From: Pelomonas sp. Root1217
GTDB taxonomy: Bacteria > Pseudomonadota > Gammaproteobacteria > Burkholderiales > Burkholderiaceae_C
Length of the DNA: 64,000 nt
Assembly: GCF_001425705.1 (NCBI RefSeq)
Contig: NZ_LMDC01000001.1
Span: 62,001 to 126,000, forward strand
Reading direction: 5' to 3'
The notes under the pieces were generated by a model. That model was not told the DNA's origin. It did no database searches and saw only the letters and a program-made list of their open reading frames with translations. Below are positions 1 through 10,908 of this stretch, piece after piece (position 1 is the stretch's first letter; each line of letters begins with the position of its first letter). The position numbers and the translations under genes were made by a program.

Positions 1-875
1 GTCCGCCGCCTCGACGAGCCCCTGGGCCTGCGACCCCGCCGACACCCCCAGGCTGATCGTCACGCAACCTTCCACCCCCGGATGCGGCAAGGACTGGGCC
101 CTCACCGTGTCCTCCATCAACTGCGCCACCCCGATCGCCCCTGCCAGATCGGTGTCCGGCAGCAGGCAGACGAACTCCTCTCCGCCGTAGCGCGCCAACA
201 AATCAGTCGGCCGCCGCAGGCAAGCGCGCAATGCCCCCGCCACACGTCGCAGGCAGTCATCCCCCGCCAGATGCCCCAGCGCATCGTTGTAGCGCTTGAA
301 GTGGTCGACATCGGCCAGCACGATGGCCAGCGGCGAGCGCGAGCGCTGCGCACGCCGCGCCTCGGCGATGAAGCGCTCGTCGAAATGCCGGCGGTTGTGC
401 ACGCCGGTCAGCCCGTCGATGAAGGCGAGCTCGCGCAAAAGGTCCGACTGGGCTTTCAAGGTCAGCTGTGTCCGCACCCGCGCCCGCACGACGGTGGGGT
501 TGAAGGGCTTGGTGATGAAGTCGGCCGCACCTGCGTCCAGCGCGCGGGTCTCGTCCTCGGGCTGGTCCTGCGCGGTCACGAAGATGACAGCGATGCTGCG
601 CAGCAGCGGGTCAGCCTTGAGTTCGGCACACAGCTGGTGTCCGTCCATGCCGGGCATCTGAACGTCCAGCAGCACGAGGTCGGGCAGGCGGTCGCGGCAC
701 AGCTGCAGGGCGCGGGCGCCGTCGGTGGCCATCAGCACCTGGCAGTCGCTGGCGAAGACGCGGTGCAGGGCCTGGATGTTGACCGGCTGGTCGTCGACGA
801 TGAGCAGGCGCGGGCGGCGGCCGACAGGTGCGTGGCCAGGTGTCAGTGGCGCACGGTCGGGCAGGGAGAGCTGCA

Positions 876-879
<4 letters not shown>
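1..879 (-). CDS. Response regulator with GGDEF domain (diguanylate cyclase), 3' end outside window
   Basis: Predicted cytoplasmic enzyme making cyclic-di-GMP from two GTP, controlled by phosphorylation. The visible 293 residues hold a receiver domain (about 22-140: acidic pair D29/D30, phospho-acceptor D72, lysine K124) and a GGDEF domain from about 150. The active-site motif is intact (GGEEF at 232-236). An RxxD product-inhibition site (R223-D226) sits five residues upstream, so feedback control by c-di-GMP is likely. The ATG overlaps the stop of the hybrid kinase upstream (ATGA), so the two are translationally coupled and the kinase phosphorelay probably feeds this cyclase. The gene runs off the left edge and lacks its last residues here. 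Domain identity is secure; the stimulus is unknown. Confidence 0.93.
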
Positions 880-3500
<2,621 letters not shown>

Positions 3501-3609
3501 CACGCCCCCGAGCCGCTGCTGCCCGGCCAGCAATGCCGAGCGCTTCGAGTCTAGGGCGGCCCCGTCAGGGCGCCAGGCCGGGGTCGCTACAAGGAGTTAC
3601 AGGTTTGCC

Positions 3610-5286
3610 CTAGTCGCGCACGATGCGGCCCGGCGCCGCCTGGGAAAGCGCCTGCGGGTTGTCGCGCAGCAGCTCGACGAGGGCGTCGATGTCGGTGCCG
3701 AGCACGGCGCGGTCGCGGCCATGCTTGAAACCCGCCTGGGCGTCGCCGCCTTCGGAGAGGAAGTTGTTGATGACGACGCGGTAGTTGCGCGCCGGATCGA
3801 TCGGCTCGCCGTTGATGCGAGGGTCGACGAGTTGGGCGACGCCATCGGCCGCCGCGCGCCAGTGGTAGCGCAGCGTCGACGAGGGCTGCAGCATGCGCGG
3901 GGCCGCATCGGCCTTGGGCAACTGGCGTTGCAGGATGTCCAGCAGCTGCTGGCCGGTCAGCGTCACCGCGACGATGTCGTTGCCGAAGGGCTGGATGGCC
4001 AGCAGGTCGCTCATCGTCGTGGGCTTGCCGGGCTTCACGGCCAGATCGGCGCGGATGCCGCCCGGGTTCATGAAGGCCACGTCGGCCGGGCCCTGCTTGC
4101 GCGCAAAGGCGAGCTGGCTGTCCGCGATGAGGTTGCCGAGCGTGGAGTCGCCGTTGGGCTCCTTGGCGTTGCGCGAGGCGCCCTGCGTCAAGGTGGTGAC
4201 CGGCTTGTTGCGGGCGGCTTCGGTCAGTGCGGCGGCTTGGGCCACCAAGGCGGCCAGTGCCGGGTTGGGCGCGTAGGCCGACTGCAGCACCGGGTGGTTG
4301 ACGGCCTGGGCGTCAATCACGCGGCCGGCCGCGTCGAACTTGAGGTGGCTCTCGGTGATCCAGCCGCCATAGCTGCCGGCCTGCACGACGAGGCGGCCGT
4401 CGATCTTGCACGTGTAGGCCTGATGGGTGTGGCCGCCGATGATGATGGCGTAGGCGGGGTCCAGGCGCTTGGCGATATCCTGCACGCGGCCGGTCAGCGT
4501 CGGGCAGGCGTAGCTCGGGTCGTTGGCGCTGGCGTCCCTTCCTTGAACGCCACCCTCGTGCATGACGGCCACCAGCACTTGCGCGCCCTCCGCCTTGAGC
4601 TGGGGGACGAGCGCATTCAGCGTGTCGGCCTCGTCGGCGAAGCGGATGCCCTTGATCGCCCGGGCGACGATGACATGGGGCGTCTCCAGCGTCGCCACGC
4701 CCGCGATGGCGACCTTCAGCGCGCCAGCCTGTTTGATGACATGGCTGGGCAGCAGCGGCTTGCCGGTGTTTGCGTCCAGCACATTGGCGCCGAGATAGGG
4801 AAAGCCGGGGCCCTTGTAGCCCGGCCACAGGCAACCGCCCGCGCCGCATTCGCCGCGGGTCTGGCGCAGCAGCTCGGGCAGGCCGGCATCCAGCTCATGG
4901 TTGCCCAGGGCGCTGGCGGCGATGCCGAGCTGGGACATGGCGGTCAGCGTCGGTTCGTCGCGCAGCAGATTGGAGATCAGCGGCGAAGCGCCAATCAGGT
5001 CGCCGCCTGCCACAACCAGGGCATCGGGGTTCCTGGCCTTCAGCGCGGCCAGGGCCGTGGCCAGATACGCGGCGCCGCCGGCAGGCTGGGACTTGAGCGC
5101 GCCTGTGGCGTCGGGGAGGCGCGGCAGCAGCGGCGTGGGGTCGGCGGGCTGGATGTTGCCGTGGAAGTCGTTGATGGACAGCAGCGTCAGCTCTGTCGTG
5201 GCGGGCTGCTGCTGGGTGGCGCAGCCGGCGAGCACGGCGCCCAGCACGAGGCCGGCACCGAATCGGAAGGAATGGGTAAAGGCCAT
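3610..5286 (-). CDS. 5'-nucleotidase / UDP-sugar hydrolase family lipoprotein
   Basis: A 558-residue secreted phosphoesterase of the UshA/5'-nucleotidase family, expected to release phosphate and nucleosides from extracytoplasmic nucleotides. An N-terminal lipoprotein signal ends in LAGC with the lipidated Cys at 22. The metallophosphoesterase domain shows the dimetal motifs INDFHGN, GGDLIG, GNHELD and GGHTHQ. The C-terminal third matches the 5'-nucleotidase substrate-binding domain (GGIRADL and later residues). No Shine-Dalgarno sequence is obvious before the ATG. It lies 109 bp upstream of the hybrid kinase on the same strand, but shared function is not evident. Substrate (UDP-sugar, AMP or cyclic nucleotide) cannot be decided from sequence. 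Confidence 0.9.
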   Translation of the reverse strand: MAFTHSFRFGAGLVLGAVLAGCATQQQPATTELTLLSINDFHGNIQPADPTPLLPRLPDATGALKSQPAGGAAYLATALAALKARNPDALVVAGGDLIGASPLISNLLRDEPTLTAMSQLGIAASALGNHELDAGLPELLRQTRGECGAGGCLWPGYKGPGFPYLGANVLDANTGKPLLPSHVIKQAGALKVAIAGVATLETPHVIVARAIKGIRFADEADTLNALVPQLKAEGAQVLVAVMHEGGVQGRDASANDPSYACPTLTGRVQDIAKRLDPAYAIIIGGHTHQAYTCKIDGRLVVQAGSYGGWITESHLKFDAAGRVIDAQAVNHPVLQSAYAPNPALAALVAQAAALTEAARNKPVTTLTQGASRNAKEPNGDSTLGNLIADSQLAFARKQGPADVAFMNPGGIRADLAVKPGKPTTMSDLLAIQPFGNDIVAVTLTGQQLLDILQRQLPKADAAPRMLQPSSTLRYHWRAAADGVAQLVDPRINGEPIDPARNYRVVINNFLSEGGDAQAGFKHGRDRAVLGTDIDALVELLRDNPQALSQAAPGRIVRD

Positions 5287-5725
5287 GGCGGAGCTGCTTG
5301 GAGGAGGCTGGGATCGTGGAGGTCGGTTTGTAGCGCGAGTTTGTCGCGGTTTCGCGACATCACGGGGTTCCAGCGCAAGGTTTACATTTCAGTAAAGAAT
5401 GCACCATTGAGGTGCATTCAGGAAGCGAATTCGTGGCTTGGTTCCGCGATTCCCAAGTCAGCGGGCCCAAAAATGGGAGCAATGTCGCCGGCTGGCGACG
5501 CACTGTCACAGTGCTTCACGCCGGGCGCGGGTGTCTGAAACGGGCCACTTCTGACTTACCCGTAAAGTTCTGTCACAGAAAGTCATGACAATTCCGCCAC
5601 CGTTGCAGCCACGCCCTCTTCGGCGGCCGGGAAACGCAACCGCGGCAAGCGCTTGATGACGCTTCCGTGACGACTTTCGACACATCAGCAGCGTGCCTGC
5701 CGCGCGCACAACAGGAGTGATTGGG
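5287..5725. promoter_or_regulatory. Divergent intergenic region with two related palindromes
   Basis: A 439 bp gap between divergent genes with no credible ORF. It holds two perfect odd-length inverted repeats, at 5500-5514 and 5568-5580, sharing the core CTGTCACAG with centres 67 nt apart. This looks like a pair of operator half-sites for one regulator. An AGGAG Shine-Dalgarno at 5713-5717 serves the receptor gene. No convincing -10/-35 pair was identified. Confidence 0.45.
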
Positions 5726-8700
5726 ATGAGCAACAGGTTTGGGTCCGGATTCCCGCTGTCGGCGCTGTGCGCCGCCGTGGCCATCGTGGCCGCCGCGCCG
5801 GCAATGGCGCAGAACACGACGGCCGCCATTGGTGGCCAGGTGGTCGGCGCTGATGGCAAGCCGATGGGCGGCGCCACCGTCACCATCGTGCACCGTGAAT
5901 CGGGCTCGACCAACACGCTGACGACCGACGCTGATGGCCGCTTCTCCGCTCGCGGGCTGCGCGTTGGCGGCCCTTACACGGTCACCGCTATCAAGGGCAG
6001 TGATCGCGAAGTTCAAAACGACATTTACCTGGCGCTGGCCGAAACGCTCAATCTGGAACTGCGCGTGCGCGGCGCCAATGTGCTGGAGACCGTCGTGACG
6101 ACCGGCTCCGCCACCGGCGGTGCCGCCAAGTTCGACGGCAGCGCCATGGGCGCCGGTACCAGCATCGGCAAGCAGGAACTGGCCGCCTACGCGTCCATCT
6201 CGCGCAGCCTGCAGGACTACGCCCGCAACGACCCCCGCGTCGCCCAGTCCGACAAGGGCAACGGCGAAATCTCGGTCGCCGGCCAGAACGGCCGCTTCAA
6301 CACCGTCACGGTCGACGGCGTGAAGGTCAATGACACCTTCGGTCTGGAACTGAACGGCCTGCCCACGCTGAAGCAGCCGATCTCCATCGACGCCATCCAG
6401 GCGGTGCAGGTCAACGTCTCCAACTACGACGTGACGCAGCAGGGCTACACCGGCGCCAACATCAACGCGGTGACCAAGTCCGGCACCAACGAGTTCACGG
6501 GCAGCGTCTACTACGTCTACCGTGACGAGAAACTGACCGGCGACCGCTATGACCGCGCCCGCAACGTCACCTTCCGTACGCCGGGCTTCTACGAAAAGAT
6601 GTACGGCTTCACGGCCGGCGGCCCGATCATCAAGGACAAGCTGTTCTTCTTTGCCGGCTATGAGGAACTGCGCAGCAGCCGCTCCGCCCCGGCATTCGGC
6701 CCGATCGGCAGCGACAGCGTCAACGTCGGCATCACGCAGGCCCAGATCCAGTCGGCCATCGACCTGGCCAAGAGCAAATACAGCATGGACATCGGCAACC
6801 TGTCCTCGCCCAAGGGTGTCGAGCTGGTCGCCAAGGACACGCTGCTCAAGCTTGACTGGAACGTCAGCGACAACCACAAGGTCAACGTCCGCTACACCAA
6901 GTCCGAGGAAAGCAACCCGATCTTCCCGAACTTCACGGCCAACCAACTGTCGCTGTCATCCGACTGGTACACCCAGGTCAAGACGCTGGAGACCGTCGTC
7001 GGCCAGTGGTTTGGTGACTGGACCGACAGCTTCTCGACCGAGCTGAAGCTCTCGCAGCGCGACTACAAGAGCGATCCGAAGAACAACAGCGACCTGCCCC
7101 AGGTCGGCCTGATCTGGACGACCGCCGCGCCCTCTGGCACCGCCAGCGGCAACCGCACGCTGACCTTCGGCACCGAGCAGAGCCGCCACTTCAACAGCCT
7201 GCAGACCAAGACCTTCAACGGCTTCTTTGCCGGCAACTGGTTCCTGGACAAGCACGAGATCAAGGCAGGCGCCGACGTCGAGCGCAACGAGATCTTCAAC
7301 GCCTTCCTGCAGAACACCAAGGGCGTCTACACCTTCAGCGGCAGCGATCCCATCGACCTCTGGAACAAAGGCGTGCCGACGTCCTATCAGGCGCAGATGC
7401 CGCTGGCCGGCAACACGCTGCGCGACGGCGCCGCGAACTGGACGCTGTCCAACATCGGCCTGTTCGTGCAGGACACCTGGAAGGTCAGCAAGGCGCTGAA
7501 CATCGTTGCCGGCTTGCGTCTGGACACACTGTCGACCGACGACAAGCCCAAGTACAACGCGGCCGCCTCGGCCCCGATGACCATCGGCACCAATGGCCGC
7601 CAGGCCGGCGGCTTCGGCTACGACAACAGCTATACGCTGGACGGCCAGAAGATCGTGCAGCCGCGCGTCGGCTTCAACTACCAGTTCGATCCGGTCGACA
7701 AGCTCAAGACCCAGCTGCGCGGCGGCGTGGGCCTGTTCATGGGCTCCTCGGCCTCCGTCTGGCTGACCAACCCCTACCAGAACACCGGCGTCACGACGGC
7801 CAACCTGAGCTGCGGCAGCGGCACGGTGGCCTGCTCGACCATCCAGTTCTCGGCCAATCCGAACGCCCAACCCTCGCTGCCGACAACCAACCCGCCGGCC
7901 GCCAACGTCGACTTCATCGCCCCGGGCGTGAAGCAGCCGACGGTCTGGAAGATGAACCTGGCCATCGACAAGGAACTGCCCTGGTACGGCCTCGTCGCCG
8001 GCGCCGAATGGTTGCACACCGAGGTCGACAAGGGCCTGTATTACAACTACCTGAACCTCGGCCCGGCCACCTCTACCTCGCCGGTCGATGGCCGCGAGAT
8101 GTACTACAACAACAACGGCCGTAATCCGTTGTGCTATGCCGGCGGCAATGACAGCAGCCCGGTGAACTGCGGTGCGCCGGCACCCGCGGGCAACACCAAT
8201 CCGCTGCTGGGGGCAGGTCGTGTGACCAAGGCACTGAACAACACCGCGTTCAACAACGTGACCGTGTTGAAGAACACCAGCAAGGGCGACGGCGATGTGC
8301 TGACCCTGTCGCTGAACAGCCCGAACCGCTCCGGCCTGGGCTGGGGCGTCGCCTACACCTACACCCGCGCCACGGAAGTCAGCGGCCTGACCTCGTCGAC
8401 GGCCAACTCCGGCTGGCTGAACCGCGCCGTCTTCAACTCGAATGAGGAAGTCGCGGCCAACTCGGCCTCGCTGATCCGCAACCGCTTCACGGGCAATGTG
8501 AACTGGTCCAAGGCCTTCTTCGGCAAGTACAAGACCACCTTCGGCATGTTCTACGAGGGCCGCACGGGTCATGCCTACAGCTGGACGTTCAACAACGACG
8601 TCAACGGCGACGGCGTGGCCGGCAACGACCTGCTCTACATCCCGAAGGGCCCGGGCTCCGGCGAAGTGCTGTTCCGCTCGACCAACACCGGCGGCACGCT

Positions 8701-9142
8701 GAACCAGGCGCAGCTCGACAACCTGATGGCCACCACGTCCGCCACGGCCGAAGCCAAGTTCTGGTCCATCGTCGACGCCAACCCCAGCCTGCGCAACTCC
8801 AAGGGCCAGGTGGTCGGCCGCAACAAGGCGTTCTCGCCCTTCGTCAACAGCTTCGACGTGCGCGTGAGCCAGGAAGTCCCCGGCTTCTTCGGCAATAACA
8901 AGGGCACGCTGACGCTGGACATCCTGAACTTCGGCAACCTGATCAACAAGCGTTGGGGCCGCATCGACGAAGTCGGCTTCGGCACGGGCGGCGCAACCCG
9001 CCGCTGGATCAACTACGCCGGTATCGATCCTTCAACCGGCAAGATGATCTATTCGGTCAACGATCCGGGCGACTACGTGACCAAGCAGACCCGCGGCGAA
9101 TCGCAGTGGGCCATGCAGATCACGGCCAAGTACGAGTTCTGA
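5726..9142 (+). CDS. TonB-dependent receptor, Oar-like, with N-terminal carboxypeptidase-regulatory domain
   Basis: Outer-membrane beta-barrel of 1138 residues. A signal peptide ends about residue 26 (PAMA before QNT). A carboxypeptidase-regulatory-like beta-sandwich follows (about 29-110), then a TonB-box-like segment (LETVVTTGS), a plug domain and a long barrel ending in the C-terminal Phe typical of outer-membrane proteins (AKYEF). Oar proteins take part in energised uptake or export across the outer membrane; the ligand cannot be told from sequence. Start chosen at ATG 5726, 8 nt after AGGAG, rather than the in-frame ATG at 5693. It is monocistronic, flanked by a divergent nucleotidase and a bidirectional terminator. 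Confidence 0.9.
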   Translation: MSNRFGSGFPLSALCAAVAIVAAAPAMAQNTTAAIGGQVVGADGKPMGGATVTIVHRESGSTNTLTTDADGRFSARGLRVGGPYTVTAIKGSDREVQNDIYLALAETLNLELRVRGANVLETVVTTGSATGGAAKFDGSAMGAGTSIGKQELAAYASISRSLQDYARNDPRVAQSDKGNGEISVAGQNGRFNTVTVDGVKVNDTFGLELNGLPTLKQPISIDAIQAVQVNVSNYDVTQQGYTGANINAVTKSGTNEFTGSVYYVYRDEKLTGDRYDRARNVTFRTPGFYEKMYGFTAGGPIIKDKLFFFAGYEELRSSRSAPAFGPIGSDSVNVGITQAQIQSAIDLAKSKYSMDIGNLSSPKGVELVAKDTLLKLDWNVSDNHKVNVRYTKSEESNPIFPNFTANQLSLSSDWYTQVKTLETVVGQWFGDWTDSFSTELKLSQRDYKSDPKNNSDLPQVGLIWTTAAPSGTASGNRTLTFGTEQSRHFNSLQTKTFNGFFAGNWFLDKHEIKAGADVERNEIFNAFLQNTKGVYTFSGSDPIDLWNKGVPTSYQAQMPLAGNTLRDGAANWTLSNIGLFVQDTWKVSKALNIVAGLRLDTLSTDDKPKYNAAASAPMTIGTNGRQAGGFGYDNSYTLDGQKIVQPRVGFNYQFDPVDKLKTQLRGGVGLFMGSSASVWLTNPYQNTGVTTANLSCGSGTVACSTIQFSANPNAQPSLPTTNPPAANVDFIAPGVKQPTVWKMNLAIDKELPWYGLVAGAEWLHTEVDKGLYYNYLNLGPATSTSPVDGREMYYNNNGRNPLCYAGGNDSSPVNCGAPAPAGNTNPLLGAGRVTKALNNTAFNNVTVLKNTSKGDGDVLTLSLNSPNRSGLGWGVAYTYTRATEVSGLTSSTANSGWLNRAVFNSNEEVAANSASLIRNRFTGNVNWSKAFFGKYKTTFGMFYEGRTGHAYSWTFNNDVNGDGVAGNDLLYIPKGPGSGEVLFRSTNTGGTLNQAQLDNLMATTSATAEAKFWSIVDANPSLRNSKGQVVGRNKAFSPFVNSFDVRVSQEVPGFFGNNKGTLTLDILNFGNLINKRWGRIDEVGFGTGGATRRWINYAGIDPSTGKMIYSVNDPGDYVTKQTRGESQWAMQITAKYEF

Positions 9143-9154
9143 GGCCGCACCGAA

Positions 9155-9174
9155 GACAGCGCCTGCGCGCTGTC
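9155..9174. other. Perfect 8-bp hairpin after the receptor gene
   Basis: GACAGCGC and its complement flank a CTGC tetraloop 12 nt after the stop codon. No T-run follows, so it is more likely an mRNA 3'-end stabiliser than a terminator; the real terminator lies about 100 bp further on. Confidence 0.4.
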
Positions 9175-9267
9175 TGACGGCTGCCGAAGGCCCGAGCATG
9201 TCTCGCATGCGAGGGCATAAAGAGACAGAGCAGAAAGGCTGGGCCGCCTTATCGGTCCAGCCAAAGC

Positions 9268-9296
9268 AAAGGGGCCCCAAAAGGGCCCCTTTTTTA
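9268..9296. terminator. Bidirectional rho-independent terminator
   Basis: A 10-bp stem AAAGGGGCCC with a 5-nt loop, followed by a T-run on the plus strand and bounded by A residues that give a short U-run on the minus strand. It lies between convergent genes, the receptor (plus) and the aldehyde dehydrogenase (minus). Confidence 0.88.
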
Positions 9297-9318
9297 CTGC
9301 CAGTCGAAACCGGGCCGG

Positions 9319-10803
9319 CTACTTCTGGATGTCACCCAGGCAGAGGTACTTCACCTCGACATAGTCCTCGATGCCCTGGCGCCCGCCCTCGCGGCCCAGG
9401 CCCGATTGCTTGACGCCGCCGAACGGCACCTCCGCGGTCGAGATCAGGCCGGTGTTGACGCCCACCATGCCGTACTCCAGCGCCTCGCCGACGCGGAAGA
9501 TGCGGCCGATGTCGCGGCTGTAGAAATAGCTGGCCAGGCCGAACTCGGTGGAGTTGGCCAACCGGATCGCATCCTCTTCGGTCTGAAACTTGAAGATGGG
9601 CGCCACCGGGCCGAAGGTTTCCTCGCGTGAGCACAGCATCTGCGGCGTTGCGTCGGCCAGCAACGTCGGCTCGAAGAAGTTGCCGCCGGCCGTGTCGATG
9701 CGCTTGCCGCCCGCCAACAGCTTGGCGCCCAAGGCGATCGCGTCGGCCACGTGGGTCTCGACCTTCTCCAGCGCCGCCGCATCGATCAGCGGCCCGACGT
9801 TGATGCCGCTCTCAAAGCCATTGCCTGTCTTCAGCGCCGCCACCTTGGCCGCGAATTTCTCCAGGAAGGCGTCGTAGACACCCGCCTGCACATAGATGCG
9901 GTTGGCGCAGACGCAGGTCTGGCCGGCGTTGCGGTACTTGCTGGCGATGGCGCCTTCCACGGCGGAGTCGAGATCCGCGTCGTCGAAGACGATGAAGGGC
10001 GCGTTGCCGCCCAGTTCCAGGCTGAGCTTCTTGATCGACGGCGCGCACTGCTTCATCAGGATGCGGCCGACCTCCGTGCTGCCGGTGAAGGACAGGTGGC
10101 GCACGACGTCGCTTTCGCACAGCACCTGGCCGATCTCGATGGACTGCTGCGAGTCGGCCGTCAGCACGTTCAGCACGCCGGCGGGCATGCCGGCCTGCTG
10201 GGCCAGTTCGGCAGCAGCCAGGGCTGTCAGCGGCGTCGCCTCGGCCGGCTTGATGATGACGGTGCAGCCGGCGGCCAGGGCGGGGGCGACCTTGCGCGTG
10301 ATCATGGCCAGCGGGAAGTTCCACGGCGTGATGGCCGCGCAGACACCCACGGCCTGCTTGATGACCAGATAGCGCTTGGTCGGGTCGGTCGTCGGGATGG
10401 TCTCGCCGTAGACGCGCTTGCCTTCCTCGGCGAACCAGTCGAGGAAGCTCGCGCCGTAGATGACCTCGCCACGTGCTTCGGCGAGCGGCTTGCCTTGTTC
10501 GGCCGTCATCAGCCGGGCCAGGTCGTCGGCATGCTTGACGAGCAGTTGCTGCCAGCGCACCAACACGGCGGCGCGTTCCTTGGCCGGTTTGCTGCGCCAG
10601 GCGTTCAGCGCATTGGCGGCGGCGGCGATCGCCGAATCGGCGTCGGAGCGGCCGAGGTTGGGCACCTGGGCCAGTTCGCGGCCGGTGGCCGGGTCGTTGA
10701 CCGCAAACGTGGCGGAGCCGCCGACCCATTCGCCATTGATCAGCGCCTGCGTGCGCAGCAGACCGGGATTCTCGAGCGCCTCCAGCGGCGAATTCGCGTC
10801 CAT
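9319..10803 (-). CDS. gabD: NAD(P)-dependent succinate-semialdehyde dehydrogenase
   Basis: Aldehyde dehydrogenase superfamily enzyme of 494 residues, very like GabD, which oxidises succinate semialdehyde to succinate in GABA breakdown. Visible motifs: TPWNFPLAM in the cofactor-binding region, FTGSTEVG (Rossmann glycines), the general-base glutamate in LELGGN and the catalytic cysteine in GQTCVCANR. A TTG lies directly upstream, but ATG 10803 is correctly spaced from GGAGA and is preferred. It stands alone, divergent from alaS, with no gabT or transporter beside it, so a related glutarate- or other semialdehyde substrate is possible. Confidence 0.9.
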   Translation of the reverse strand: MDANSPLEALENPGLLRTQALINGEWVGGSATFAVNDPATGRELAQVPNLGRSDADSAIAAAANALNAWRSKPAKERAAVLVRWQQLLVKHADDLARLMTAEQGKPLAEARGEVIYGASFLDWFAEEGKRVYGETIPTTDPTKRYLVIKQAVGVCAAITPWNFPLAMITRKVAPALAAGCTVIIKPAEATPLTALAAAELAQQAGMPAGVLNVLTADSQQSIEIGQVLCESDVVRHLSFTGSTEVGRILMKQCAPSIKKLSLELGGNAPFIVFDDADLDSAVEGAIASKYRNAGQTCVCANRIYVQAGVYDAFLEKFAAKVAALKTGNGFESGINVGPLIDAAALEKVETHVADAIALGAKLLAGGKRIDTAGGNFFEPTLLADATPQMLCSREETFGPVAPIFKFQTEEDAIRLANSTEFGLASYFYSRDIGRIFRVGEALEYGMVGVNTGLISTAEVPFGGVKQSGLGREGGRQGIEDYVEVKYLCLGDIQK

Positions 10804-10908
10804 CAAGGTTCTCCAATCGAATTGAGAGGCACTCTACCCGGGCGATGTAAAGCCCCCTCTCTACAATCGCCCCTCCTTGTCACAGACCTTTTCCAGGGAA
10901 GTCGCTGA

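Noticed and set aside
6956-8572. A 538-codon minus-strand frame opposite the TonB-dependent receptor
   Set aside because: Antisense shadow without domains.
10822-10867. TTGAGA and TACAAT as an alaS promoter
   Set aside because: Spacing of 34 nt is far from the usual 17, so not reported as a promoter.
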